From Sphaerisporangium flaviroseum (lineage in GTDB: Bacteria; Actinomycetota; Actinomycetes; Streptosporangiales; Streptosporangiaceae): a stretch of 64,000 nt of DNA. The notes under the pieces are model-generated. The model was not told the origin of the DNA. It saw nothing but the letters and a program-made list of their open reading frames with translations, and made no database searches. Location: the NCBI RefSeq assembly GCF_039537005.1, contig NZ_BAAAZR010000002.1, forward strand, positions 744,001 to 808,000. The letters run 5' to 3'. Below are positions 31,003 to 39,827 of this stretch, in pieces (the stretch's first letter is position 1; each line of letters begins with the position of its first letter). The translations under genes and the position numbers were made by a program.

Positions 31003-31797
31003 GTGTCACGGGACCAGGGGGATGAGAGCGCGGTCGAGGCCGCCAGGCGGGAGCTCCTCGCCCTCATCTCGGCGGGCGAGCTTGAGCCGGGCCGGCGGCT
31101 CGGCTCCGAGCGCGAGCTCTCCGCCCGGCTCGGCGTGAGCCGGTCGACCCTGCGCCAGGCGCTCGGCGCGCTGGAAGGGCTCGGGGCCGTCCGCAGGGTC
31201 CCCGGCCGCGGCGGCGGCACGTTCGTCAGCAAGTCCAAGATCGAACGAGATCTGTCCAGCGTCATCGGCGTGCCCGCGCTGCTTCGCGAGCAGGGGTTCA
31301 CCGCCGGCTCGCGGGTGGTCAGCGCCGGCATCGTCGCCGCCGACGACGCCACGGCCGCCTCGCTCGCCGTGGACCCCGGCGACCTGGTCACCGAGATCGT
31401 GCGCATCCGGCTGGCCGACGGGCAGCCGCTGTCCCTGGAGAACGCCCGCTTTCCCGCGCTCCGGTTCCCCAGCCTGCTGGAGCTTCCGCTTGGGGGCTCG
31501 ATCTACGACCTGCTCGCCGAGCGGTACGGCGTGCGCCCGGTGGAGGCGATCGAGAGCATCGAGGCGGTGCCCGCGGGCCCCGACGAGGCCGCGGTGCTGG
31601 ACGTGCCGCTCGGCATACCGCTGCTCGCCATCACCCGCACCACCTTCGACGGGTCGGGCAGCCCTTTCGAGTTCTCCCACGACCTGTTCCGCGCGGACCG
31701 TACGAGGATCCTCGTCCGTACGCAGGGGGCGGCCGGCACCGCCGACTCCGCCCGCGGCCGGGGCCGCCTGATCGACCTGCACCACATGCCCCGCTGA
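31003..31797 (+). CDS. GntR family (UTRA/HutC type) transcriptional regulator
   Basis: A 264-residue regulator with a GntR winged helix (about 13-80, RLGSERELSARLGVSRSTLRQALGALEGLGAVRRVPGRGGGTFV) and a UTRA ligand domain (about 95-250, SLENARFPALRFPSL, RTTFDGSGSPFEFSHDLFRADR). GTG 31003 has aaagg upstream and was preferred to the frame's earlier ATG at 30955. It closes the microcompartment gene run on the same strand and is the obvious regulator. Upstream, gctctggt occurs twice 33 bp apart (30934 and 30967), a possible autoregulatory site. The ligand may be the amino alcohol or its phosphate. Confidence 0.85.
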   Translation: MSRDQGDESAVEAARRELLALISAGELEPGRRLGSERELSARLGVSRSTLRQALGALEGLGAVRRVPGRGGGTFVSKSKIERDLSSVIGVPALLREQGFTAGSRVVSAGIVAADDATAASLAVDPGDLVTEIVRIRLADGQPLSLENARFPALRFPSLLELPLGGSIYDLLAERYGVRPVEAIESIEAVPAGPDEAAVLDVPLGIPLLAITRTTFDGSGSPFEFSHDLFRADRTRILVRTQGAAGTADSARGRGRLIDLHHMPR

Positions 31798-32226
31798 GAG
31801 AACCGGCACGTCGTCCATCGCGGCGGCACCCGTCCAGCCGGCGGCGCCTTCTGTGGTGAGCGGAACTTCTGCCGAAAGACCGGCAAAAGCCGATGCCGGG
31901 ACGGCGAAACATGCGCTCCGGGCGAGGCGAGATGGTCGCCGGAGTGATGGCCGACGGCTTCTAGCAGGGACTTTGTCCACTCATAAGAGAAAGTCGCGGT
32001 ACATACCAGGAAAAGGTCTTCCAAAGGCGGCAAAAGGCGCGTAACTTCACGCCAGGTTCTCTGCACAGTTCCAAGCGGCCGGAGTTAGCCGATTCGGCGG
32101 CATCCCGCGGCAGGACGCCGCGGGGGCCTGCCGCCGCGCGACGGAAGGGAGTCGATCACCAGCTCCGCCGTGACACAGGGATCACGCCCTGCATGAACAC
32201 CCGCGTGGAAGGCGGCGGTACAGAAG
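31798..32226. other. 429-bp gap with two mutually exclusive hairpins
   Basis: No gene is supported here. At 32104-32124 cccgcgg pairs with ccgcggg over a 7-nt loop; alternatively gcggcagg (32107-32114) pairs with cctgccgc (32127-32134). The two stems share bases and cannot form together. They lie about 95-120 bases before the next gene's ATG. This could be a terminator of the GntR gene or a leader switch. The first 280 bp show nothing notable except an AT-richer patch around 31850-32050. Confidence 0.4.
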
Positions 32227-33375
32227 ATGAGCGCATACGAAGAAGAGATCGAGGTCGGCGGTGCCCTGCGCCGTGGGCTGGGGCTGAACCGGCGCCAGTT
32301 CCTCGCGGCCACCACGGGGGTCGCGACGGCGGTGGCGGCCGTGACCGCCACAGGGGCGATCGGGCCGGCGGCTCACGCGGCCACGAGCAACCACCCGAAC
32401 GGCGTCCTGATACCGCCGCGGAGGCGCGGCATCATCCTCTACACCGTTCGGGACGCGATCTCGCGCGACCCGAACTCGACGCCCCTGCCCTCCGGGTTCC
32501 GCCGGGTGTTCGAGGAGCTCGGCCGGATCGGCTACCGCCAGGTCGAGTTCGCCGGCTACAACCAGCATGCGAACTCCGAGGGCGGCGCGAGTCTGGAGAG
32601 CGTCGACGGCGCCCGGCTGCTGCGCGGCTGGCTGGACGACAACGGTCTCAGAGCTCAGGGCAACCACGGCTTCATCCCCGGCTCGTGGCCCTTCACCCAG
32701 CCCGACCTCGACCGCTTCAAGCAGCACCTGGAAATCGCCCAGATTCTCGGCATGGAGCACATGGGCACCGGCAACGACCCCACGGGCAGCGCCTACAAGG
32801 CCGACTGGGACGTCGCCGCGGACAAGTGGAACCAGCTCGGCGCGATCGCCCGCGACGCCGGCATCAAGCTCTACACGCACAACCACGACGTGGCGTACAG
32901 CTTCCTGCTCGACAGCGGCCCGCTCGACGCGCAGGGCAGACCCACCCGCTCGTCGGGGATCCGCAGGCTGGAGTACTTCCTCCAGATCAGCGACCGCAGA
33001 ACCGTCTTCCTGGAGATGGACATCTTCTGGGCGCACGTCGCCCAGTACAAGCACCGCACCTTCACCGCGCCCGACGGTTCGGTGCAGACCGACATCTTCG
33101 ACCCGCTGTCGGTCGTCCGGCCGAACACCAAGCGCTTCCCGCTGTTCCACGCCAAGGACGGCAAGTCCAACCCTGCGACGGCCAACGGCTACGACATGGT
33201 GCCGTTCGGCACCGGCGATATCGACTACGCCACGTTCTTCAGATGCGTGGGGGCCAGAGGCTCGCACAACCCGATGTACGAGCAGGACAACGCCCCCGGC
33301 GGCACGGCCAACCCGGGCCAGTCACTGCAGTACGCCGAGCTCAGTTACAACAACATGGCCGCACTGCGCGGCTGA
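32227..33375 (+). CDS. Tat-exported sugar phosphate isomerase/epimerase-like (AP endonuclease family 2) protein
   Basis: A 382-residue protein with a twin-arginine signal (LNRRQFLAATTG, about 20-31, then an Ala/Thr-rich core ending AHAA). The mature part is a xylose-isomerase-like TIM barrel: GIILYTVRDAI, GFRRVFEELGRIGYRQVEFAGY, HGFIPGSWPF, LYTHNHDVAY, FLEMDIFWAH and FHAKDGK supply the His/Glu/Asp ligands for a divalent metal. Export by Tat fits folding with a metal in the cytoplasm. It is followed on the same strand by a secreted PQQ-type sugar dehydrogenase, a pairing common in actinobacteria. The sugar substrate is unknown. Confidence 0.82.
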   Translation: MSAYEEEIEVGGALRRGLGLNRRQFLAATTGVATAVAAVTATGAIGPAAHAATSNHPNGVLIPPRRRGIILYTVRDAISRDPNSTPLPSGFRRVFEELGRIGYRQVEFAGYNQHANSEGGASLESVDGARLLRGWLDDNGLRAQGNHGFIPGSWPFTQPDLDRFKQHLEIAQILGMEHMGTGNDPTGSAYKADWDVAADKWNQLGAIARDAGIKLYTHNHDVAYSFLLDSGPLDAQGRPTRSSGIRRLEYFLQISDRRTVFLEMDIFWAHVAQYKHRTFTAPDGSVQTDIFDPLSVVRPNTKRFPLFHAKDGKSNPATANGYDMVPFGTGDIDYATFFRCVGARGSHNPMYEQDNAPGGTANPGQSLQYAELSYNNMAALRG

Positions 33376-33479
33376 GGACTCGAAGAGTTCGGCGGACCGC
33401 CACGTGATCGGCACCCACTGCAACGACACGCGTGGCGGCCCGCCTCGTCCCGACACCCCCCAAGAAGAGGCGCAGGAAA

Positions 33480-36400
33480 GTGAAGCGTACTCGGACGATG
33501 CTCGGCGGCCTCCTGGCCGCCCTATTACTACAGCCCCTGGCGGGGCTCGGCGCCGCACCCGCCCATGCCGCCGCCCCCACCGACTGGTCGAACTACGAGA
33601 AGATCACACTGACCAAGAACGTCGGCGAACCGATCGACCTGGCCGTCCTCCCCGACAAGCGAGTCCTGCACACGGCGCGTAACGGCGACATACGGCTGAC
33701 CGACGCCGCCACCGGCGTCACGAAGATCATCAACACGATCCCCGTCTACGCGAACTCCGAGGACGGTCTGCAGACGATCGCGCTCGACCCCGGCTTCGCC
33801 GACAACAAGTGGGTCTACCTCTACTACGCGCCGAAGACGATGACGGCGCCGTACCCGCAGACGACTCCGACCGGGTCCGCGCCGAACTCGCTGCCCGCCG
33901 GAGCGGACGACACGTACTGGAACCAGTGGAAGGGCTACAACCAGCTGTCCCGGTTCCGATGGACCGGCGACGCCCTCGACCTGTCCACCGAGCAGGTCAT
34001 CATCAAGGTCGAGACACAGCGCGGGCAGTGCTGCCATGTCGCGGGTGACATGGACTGGGACGCCGACGGCAATCTCTACCTCGCCACCGGCGACAACACC
34101 CCGGCCGGTACGCCGGGCGCCAACGGCATGGCGCCCAACAACGACGCGCCGGGGATGAACCCCGGGTTCGACTCGCGCCGGGGCGCCGGCAACAGCAACG
34201 ACCTGCGCGGCAAGATCCTGCGGATCACGGTGGCGGAGGACGGTACCTACACGGTCCCCGACGGCAACCTGTACCCCCAGGGAACCGCCAGGACCCGGCC
34301 GGAGATCTTCGTGACCGGCGTCCGCAATCCGTTCCGTATGGACGTCGACCCGCAGACCGGCACGGTGTCGTGGGCCGACTACGGCCCGGACGCCGGCGCG
34401 CCGGACCCGGCCCGGGGGCCGCTCGGCTACGTCGAATGGAACGTCACGCCCATCGACAAGCCGATGAACAGCGGCTGGCCGTACTGCACAGGGAACAACT
34501 TCAACTACAACGACTGGAACTTCGCGACCGCGACCCCGCGTGCGTGGTTCGACTGTGCGGCGGGACCGGCCAACACCTCCCGGTGGAACACCGGTGTGGA
34601 CACGCTGCCGCCCGCGACCCCGGCGGATCTGTACTACGGCGACAACAACACGCACCAGCCCGCGGAGTGGGCCGGCCTCACCGACTTCGAGACGCAGGGC
34701 GGCCAGGGTCCGATGGGCGGCCCCGTCTACCACTACGACCCGGCGAACCCCTCGTCCACGAAGTTCCCGGAGTACTGGGACGGCAAGTTCTTCTTCGCGG
34801 AGTTCTCCCAGGACTACCTCGCCGCGTTCACGGTGACGGCGCCGGACGGGCCCGTGACCAAGCTCGAGCACTTCCTGCCGAACAGCGCGCTGAAGTCGAT
34901 GGTGATGCCGATCACCGACAGTCCCATGGACATCGAATTCGGCCCGGACGGTTCGCTGTACGTGCTCGACTACGGCGACGGCTTCTTCCGCGCCAACCCC
35001 GACGCCGGGCTCTACCGCATCGACTACGCCGAGGGGAACAAGACGCCCCAAGCCAAGATCACCGTCGATCGGACGTCGAGCAGCGCCGCTCCCCTCACCG
35101 TCGAGTTCAGCGCGGAGTCGTCCAGGGACTCCGAGCCGGGCACGCTGCTCTATGAGTGGGACTTCGACGGGAACGGGACCTTCGACGCCACAGGCGTGAC
35201 GGCGTCGCACACCTACACCGATCTCGGCCAGTACACCGCCCGCCTCCGGGTCACCGACGCGGGCGGCAGGTTCGGGCTCACCTCGATCGAGATCACCGTG
35301 GGCAACACCGCACCGGAGGTCACCATCCAGACCCCCGGGAACGGCGCCTTCTTCACCTGGGGCGACGCGGTGCCATTCCAGATCAGGGTCTCTGACGCGG
35401 AGGACGGCGACACCCCCGTGTGCAGCCGGGTCCAGTGGACGTTCGGCCTCGGCCACGACGTCCACGCCCACCCGGAGACCACCGGTACGGGCTGCTCCGG
35501 GGCGTGGCCGACGCCGGTCAACGCCCCCGAACACGGCGAGACCGAGAACATCTTCGGCGTCGTCGTCGTGAGCTACCGTGACAACGGCGCCGGCGCCATC
35601 CCGGGAGCGCTCGGGGAGGCCACGCTCATCCTCAACCCGAACCAGTTGCAGGCCGAGCACGCGGACACCAGCAGTGGTGTCACGAGGACCGCCGACGAGA
35701 GCGCGTCGGCCCTGGCGAAGATCACCTCGTTCGACGCCGGAGACTGGATCGCCTACGACCCGGTCGACTTCACCAACATCACCGCCGTGCGGACCCGCGC
35801 CTCCGGCGAGGGCACGCTGTCCCTGCGGTGGAACTCCCCGACGGCGGACCCGTTCGCCACGGTCGCCGTGCCGGCGGGAGCGGGCTGGCAGACCGTCGAC
35901 ACCGCGCTCGAGAACGCGCCTGAGGGGAGTGGCAAGCTCTACGTCACCTCGACCGGCGGGGCCGACGTCGACGCGTTCACCTTCCAGGGTGACGGGGCCG
36001 GGGACACGACGCCGCCGACCGTCACCGCGACGCTCGCCCCGGCCCAGCCGAACGGAGACAACGGCTGGTACACCGGCAACGTCACGCTGACGGTCACGGC
36101 CACCGACGACGGCACGGTGGCGAGCCGGCAGTACTCGCTCGACGGCGGCACCACCTGGTCGAACGCCGCCAACGCGATCACCCTGGCCACCGAGGGCACG
36201 ACCGAGGTGCGCTACCGGGCGACCGACAACGGCGGCAACGTCTCGCGGGCCGGCACGGTCACGGTGCGGATCGACAAGACCGCCCCGACCGTGTCGCTGA
36301 GCGGGGTGGAGCCCAAGACGTACGGCGACTCCGCGTCGATCACTCCGGTCTTCGCGGCGTCCGACGCGACGTCCGGAGTGGCCGGCGTGACGGCGGCGAT

Positions 36401-36782
36401 CGGCGACCGGCAGCTCACCTCCGGCGAGCCGTTCGCCCTGTGGCGGCCGGCCCTTGGCGAGCACACGCTGACCGTCACAGGAAAGGACAAGGCCGGGCAG
36501 ACGACCACGCAGACCGTCACCTTCCAGGTCACGACCTCCTTCACCGATGTGAGCGCGCTCCTCGCCACCTTCAAGGCGGCGGGCACGGTCAAGGGCGACT
36601 CGCTCGCCTCGCAGCTGGCGGAGGCCAAGAAGCAGGCGGACAGGGGCAGGACGGAGAGCGCCATCAAGGCGCTCGAGCGGTTCGCCGACCTCGCCCGAGA
36701 CCGGCGCAGGGTAACCGACAAGGCGGTACGCGACGTGCTCGTCCGCGACGCGCAGGCGCTGATCGCGCGGCTGCGCGGCTGA
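33480..36782 (+). CDS. Secreted multidomain PQQ-dependent sugar dehydrogenase-like protein
   Basis: An 1100-residue secreted protein. After a signal peptide (about 1-31, ending PAHAA) comes a six-bladed GSDH/sorbosone dehydrogenase-like domain (about 40-530; EDGLQTIALDPGF, LYLATGDN, GVRNPFRMDVDP), a PKD domain (about 535-610; YEWDFDGNGTFDATG), a carbohydrate-binding-like beta-sandwich (CBM6 type, about 725-840, QAEHADTSSGV to VDAFTFQG), an OmpL47-like module (YSLDGGTTW) and a helical C-terminus of FIMAH type (about 1020-1100). GTG 33480 is preferred: it directly precedes the signal peptide and has aagaggcgcagg upstream; an earlier GTG at 33432 would add a basic tail. Probably oxidises sugars on biomass outside the cell. 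Confidence 0.85.
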   Translation: MKRTRTMLGGLLAALLLQPLAGLGAAPAHAAAPTDWSNYEKITLTKNVGEPIDLAVLPDKRVLHTARNGDIRLTDAATGVTKIINTIPVYANSEDGLQTIALDPGFADNKWVYLYYAPKTMTAPYPQTTPTGSAPNSLPAGADDTYWNQWKGYNQLSRFRWTGDALDLSTEQVIIKVETQRGQCCHVAGDMDWDADGNLYLATGDNTPAGTPGANGMAPNNDAPGMNPGFDSRRGAGNSNDLRGKILRITVAEDGTYTVPDGNLYPQGTARTRPEIFVTGVRNPFRMDVDPQTGTVSWADYGPDAGAPDPARGPLGYVEWNVTPIDKPMNSGWPYCTGNNFNYNDWNFATATPRAWFDCAAGPANTSRWNTGVDTLPPATPADLYYGDNNTHQPAEWAGLTDFETQGGQGPMGGPVYHYDPANPSSTKFPEYWDGKFFFAEFSQDYLAAFTVTAPDGPVTKLEHFLPNSALKSMVMPITDSPMDIEFGPDGSLYVLDYGDGFFRANPDAGLYRIDYAEGNKTPQAKITVDRTSSSAAPLTVEFSAESSRDSEPGTLLYEWDFDGNGTFDATGVTASHTYTDLGQYTARLRVTDAGGRFGLTSIEITVGNTAPEVTIQTPGNGAFFTWGDAVPFQIRVSDAEDGDTPVCSRVQWTFGLGHDVHAHPETTGTGCSGAWPTPVNAPEHGETENIFGVVVVSYRDNGAGAIPGALGEATLILNPNQLQAEHADTSSGVTRTADESASALAKITSFDAGDWIAYDPVDFTNITAVRTRASGEGTLSLRWNSPTADPFATVAVPAGAGWQTVDTALENAPEGSGKLYVTSTGGADVDAFTFQGDGAGDTTPPTVTATLAPAQPNGDNGWYTGNVTLTVTATDDGTVASRQYSLDGGTTWSNAANAITLATEGTTEVRYRATDNGGNVSRAGTVTVRIDKTAPTVSLSGVEPKTYGDSASITPVFAASDATSGVAGVTAAIGDRQLTSGEPFALWRPALGEHTLTVTGKDKAGQTTTQTVTFQVTTSFTDVSALLATFKAAGTVKGDSLASQLAEAKKQADRGRTESAIKALERFADLARDRRRVTDKAVRDVLVRDAQALIARLRG

Positions 36783-36796
36783 CCGACCTGACAGCG

Positions 36797-36832
36797 GTGC
36801 GGGGGAGAGGCCGGCGTGCTTCACCCCCGCAC
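36797..36832 (+). terminator. Hairpin terminator after the large sugar dehydrogenase
   Basis: gtgcggggg (36797-36805) pairs perfectly with cccccgcac (36824-36832) around an 18-nt loop, 14 bases after the stop codon. No T-tract follows. Confidence 0.6.
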
Positions 36833-36869
36833 CCCGACCGGGCGGGCGCCGTCAGACCCGTCCCTCGAT

Positions 36870-36878
36870 GAAAGTTTC
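36870..36878. promoter_or_regulatory. GAAAGTTTC palindrome upstream of the CBM2 sugar dehydrogenase
   Basis: The sequence gaaagtttc lies 168 bp before ATG 37046. It is the GAAA(C/G)TTTC form known from promoters of plant-biomass genes in Streptomyces and relatives, where sugar-responsive repressors bind. The same motif precedes the CBM2 esterase at 44474. Confidence 0.5.
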
Positions 36879-37045
36879 CTCACGGGCCGATCCCCGTACG
36901 CACCTCCGTGCGGCCTGATGCCCAGGCCACGGGCTCGGCCCGCCCTTCCGGTCGCCGCCGATGTTTGCCCCGGCGGAAGGACGGTCGATACGGTCGGGCT
37001 TGTCTGGATCTGACAGCGGTCCTTACATTTGGTAGGGAGAGTGTG

Positions 37046-38524
37046 ATGCGCAAGCGCTTCATCTCGGCTCTGGCCGTGGTCATCTCCGCCGTCGCCGCGG
37101 CGGTGGCGCTCGTCGTGGCCAACTCGCCCGCCGCCGTCGCCCAGGTCACCGGCGGTTTCGACTTCACCCGCGCGCAGGTCGCCACCACCGGCCTGCAGGT
37201 GCCGTGGGGGATGGCGTTCCTCCCCGACGGCAGCGCCCTGGTCTCGGAGCGCAACACCGCCCGCATCATGCAGGTGCGCCCCGGATCCTCGCCGGTGGCG
37301 GTCGCGACGGTGCCCGGCGTCTCACCGAACGGGGAGAGCGGGCTGCTCGGCATCGCGGTCTCGCCCACCTACGCCCAGGACCAGTGGGTGTACGCGTACT
37401 TCACCACCTCCTCCGACAACCGGGTGGTGCGGTTCCGGTTGAACGCCCCGCAGACGCAGCAGGTGATCCTGTCCGGCATCCCCCGGGCCTCGTTCCACGA
37501 CGGCGGGCGCATCGCCTTCGGCCCGGACGGCATGCTGTACGTGTCCGCCGGCGACGCCGGCACCACCGCCAACGCGCAGAACCTGAACAGCCTGGGCGGC
37601 AAGATCCTGCGCATGCTCCCCGACGGCGGAGTGCCGTCCGGCAACCCGTTCTCCGGCTCGCGCGTCTACAGCTACGGCCACCGCAACGTCCAAGGACTGG
37701 CCTGGGACCAGCAAGGCCGGTTGTTCGCCACGGAGTTCGGCCAGAACACCTGGGACGAGATCAACCTCATCGTCGCGGGCGGGAACTACGGCTGGCCGAC
37801 CTGCGAGGGGATGTGCACCAACTCGTCCTTCCGCAACCCCATCGTGGTCTGGACGACGGCCGAGGCGTCGCCCAGCGGGCTGGCGTACGCCAACGGCACG
37901 CTGTTCGCGGCGGCGCTGCGCGGCACGCGGCTGTGGGCCGTGCCGGTGACCTCCGGCGGCACGGCGGGCACACCGGTCGCCGAGTTCCAGGGCGTGTACG
38001 GACGGCTGCGCACCGTCGCGGTCGGGCCGGACGGATGGCTGTGGGTGGCGACCAGCAACCGTGACGGCAGGGGCACCCCGGCCTCCTCGGATGACCGCAT
38101 CATCCGCGTCCCCCCGGCGGGGGGTTCGACCCCCACGGTCACCGCGTCGCCCACGATCAGCGTCACCCCGACCGTCACCCCCACGGTCACCCCGACCGTC
38201 ACGCCGACCCCGACCGGCGGACCGCGAGCCTGCACGGCGACCTACCGGATCACCGGCCAGTGGTCGGGCGGGTTCCAGGCGGAGATCGCGGTACGCAACA
38301 GCGGGACCGCGGGAATCACGTCGTGGTCCGTCACCTTCGCCTTCCCCGGCGGCCAGCAGATCACCTCCCTGTGGGGCGGCAGGCACACCCAGTCGGGCGC
38401 CAACGTGACGATACGGAACGCGGAGTGGAACGGCACGCTGGCCCAGAACGCCACGGCCACCGCCGGGTTCACGGCGAACGGGACGAACACGGTGCCGTCC
38501 AGCATCACCTGCACCGCCACCTGA
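37046..38524 (+). CDS. Secreted PQQ-type sugar dehydrogenase with C-terminal CBM2
   Basis: A 492-residue exported protein. The signal peptide spans about 1-33 (MRKRFISALAVVISAVAAAVALVVANS region). A compact GSDH beta-propeller follows (about 40-355: GLQVPWGMAFLPDGSALVSERN, GESGLLGIAVSPTYAQD, FHDGGRIAFGPDGMLYVSAGDAG, GHRNVQGLAWDQQGRLFATEFG), then a Thr/Pro/Val-rich linker (about 365-390) and a family 2 carbohydrate-binding module (about 392-492, CTATYRITGQWSGGFQAEIAVRN). ATG 37046 has ggtagggaga upstream. It would oxidise sugar ends on cellulose or xylan surfaces, possibly feeding electrons to lytic polysaccharide monooxygenases. There is a GAAAGTTTC site upstream and a hairpin downstream. Confidence 0.9.
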   Translation: MRKRFISALAVVISAVAAAVALVVANSPAAVAQVTGGFDFTRAQVATTGLQVPWGMAFLPDGSALVSERNTARIMQVRPGSSPVAVATVPGVSPNGESGLLGIAVSPTYAQDQWVYAYFTTSSDNRVVRFRLNAPQTQQVILSGIPRASFHDGGRIAFGPDGMLYVSAGDAGTTANAQNLNSLGGKILRMLPDGGVPSGNPFSGSRVYSYGHRNVQGLAWDQQGRLFATEFGQNTWDEINLIVAGGNYGWPTCEGMCTNSSFRNPIVVWTTAEASPSGLAYANGTLFAAALRGTRLWAVPVTSGGTAGTPVAEFQGVYGRLRTVAVGPDGWLWVATSNRDGRGTPASSDDRIIRVPPAGGSTPTVTASPTISVTPTVTPTVTPTVTPTPTGGPRACTATYRITGQWSGGFQAEIAVRNSGTAGITSWSVTFAFPGGQQITSLWGGRHTQSGANVTIRNAEWNGTLAQNATATAGFTANGTNTVPSSITCTAT

Positions 38525-38528
38525 CCGA

Positions 38529-38560
38529 CCGTCCCGCGGTCGCCGTCCGGCACGGGACGG
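38529..38560 (+). terminator. Hairpin terminator after the CBM2 sugar dehydrogenase
   Basis: ccgtcccg (38529-38536) pairs with cgggacgg (38553-38560) over a 16-nt loop, starting five bases after the stop codon. Confidence 0.6.
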
Positions 38561-38566
38561 CGGCCG

Positions 38567-38622
38567 CCCGGCCCATTCCGCCCGGCCCATTCCGCCCGGC
38601 CCATTCCGCCCGGCCCATTCCG
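38567..38622. repeat. 14-bp tandem repeat, four perfect copies
   Basis: cccggcccattccg is repeated without change at 38567, 38581, 38595 and 38609, lying between two convergent genes. Identity of all four copies implies a recent expansion. Confidence 0.95.
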
Positions 38623-38641
38623 TCCGGGCCGCTGACGCCGG

Positions 38642-39169
38642 TCAGCCGACCGGCCGGGGCGTCGGCGGGTCACAGCCGGCCTCGGACGTCGTGAGCGGGC
38701 ACGGCGCGAGTCCCCGGGGGGTGGCCAGCATGAGCTTGACCCCCGGCGGCACGGCGAGGGTGTAGCGGGCCTTGCACCAGGGCTCGGCGGGCAGGTCCGG
38801 ACCGCGGCAGGCGAGGCTGACGCGCAGCGTCCTGCCGTCCTGCCAGGTCTCGCTGAACTCCCGGTCGCCGTCGTGCCAAGTGAGCTCCCGCCGGACGGTG
38901 AGCCGTCCCGCGACGCCGGGGGCCGCCCGGACCTCGACCCTTCCGGTGGCGTCCACGATGACCAGTGGCGTCGTGATCGCGTAGGTGACGGTGGAGGTCT
39001 CGATCGTCTGGCGGCCGAGGTCGGCGGAGTCGTAGGAGCCGGGGAAGGTGAAGTCGTAGTCGCGAGGCAGGTCGATGGTGGCCCACGCCCCGAGGGCCAT
39101 GCCCCCCACCGCCAGGGTGGTGAGCATCCCGCCCGTGGCGATCCAGCAGGTCCGGATGGTCTTGCGCAT
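38642..39169 (-). CDS. Membrane-anchored small protein of unknown function, next to a two-component system
   Basis: A 175-residue protein with one N-terminal membrane segment (about 8-30, CWIATGGMLTTLAVGGMALGAW) and an extracytoplasmic beta-rich part with a central ITTPLVIVDATGRVEVRAAPGVAGRLTVRRELTW stretch that recalls DUF4097-type adhesin-like repeats. Four cysteines (two near 120-131, two near the C-terminus) could form disulfides. It lies 16 bp downstream of the response regulator on the same strand and is probably a target or accessory of that system. I do not recognise a defined family beyond this. Confidence 0.7.
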   Translation of the reverse strand: MRKTIRTCWIATGGMLTTLAVGGMALGAWATIDLPRDYDFTFPGSYDSADLGRQTIETSTVTYAITTPLVIVDATGRVEVRAAPGVAGRLTVRRELTWHDGDREFSETWQDGRTLRVSLACRGPDLPAEPWCKARYTLAVPPGVKLMLATPRGLAPCPLTTSEAGCDPPTPRPVG

Positions 39170-39185
39170 CGATTCGCGGCCTCTT

Positions 39186-39827
39186 TCAGATGTTCAGGAA
39201 GCGCAGGACGGCCAGCACCCTGCGGTGGTCCCCGTCGGCGCCCGACAGCTCGAGCTTGGTGAAGATGTTGTTGATGTGCTTGCCGACCGCTCCCTCACTG
39301 ATCACCAGGGCATCGGCGATCCCGGTATTGGACCTTCCCTCGGCGATCAGGGCCAGCACCTCGTGCTCACGGCGGGTGAGCCGGTCGAGCGGGTCGCTGT
39401 GCCGGCGCAGCAGGAGCTGGGCCACGACCTCGGGGTCCAGGGCGGTGCCGCCCGCCGCCACCCGCCGCAGCGCGCCGACGAACTCGGCGACGTCCGCCAC
39501 CCGGTCCTTCAGCAGATAGCCGATGCCGCTGGTCTCGGTGGACAGCAACTGGGTGGCGTACCGCTCCTCGACGTACTGCGAGAGCACGACGATCGGCAGC
39601 CCGGCCCGCTGGCGGCGCAGCACCAGGGCGGCGCGCAGGCCCTCGTCGGAGTGGGTGGGCGGCATGCGCACGTCGGTGACCACCAGGTCAGGCAGGTGCT
39701 CGTCGACGGCGCGCAGCAACGACTCCGCGTCGCCGACCGCGGCCACCACCTCCATCCCCGCCGAGCCGAGCATCCACACAAGCCCTTCCCGCAGGAGGAC
39801 GGAGTCCTCGGCGAGCACTACGCGCAC
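39186..39827 (-). CDS. NarL/LuxR family response regulator
   Basis: A 213-residue regulator. The receiver domain (1-120) has the acidic pair in VVLAEDSVLLREG, the phosphoacceptor Asp in LPDLVVTDVRMPP (about 52), and the switch Ser/Lys (IVVLSQYVEERYA, GYLLKDRVADV). The LuxR helix-turn-helix (about 148-205) reads LTRREHEVLALIAEGRSNTGIADAL, with KHINNIFTKLEL as the recognition part. It starts with GTG 39827, overlapping the kinase gene's end by 10 bp, so the pair is translationally coupled. Confidence 0.92.
   Translation of the reverse strand: MRVVLAEDSVLLREGLVWMLGSAGMEVVAAVGDAESLLRAVDEHLPDLVVTDVRMPPTHSDEGLRAALVLRRQRAGLPIVVLSQYVEERYATQLLSTETSGIGYLLKDRVADVAEFVGALRRVAAGGTALDPEVVAQLLLRRHSDPLDRLTRREHEVLALIAEGRSNTGIADALVISEGAVGKHINNIFTKLELSGADGDHRRVLAVLRFLNI

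Noticed and set aside
33528..36824. A 1098-codon minus-strand ORF opposite the large sugar dehydrogenase
   Set aside because: Low-complexity Arg/Val/Gly/Pro product with no recognisable motif; the plus strand encodes defined domains.
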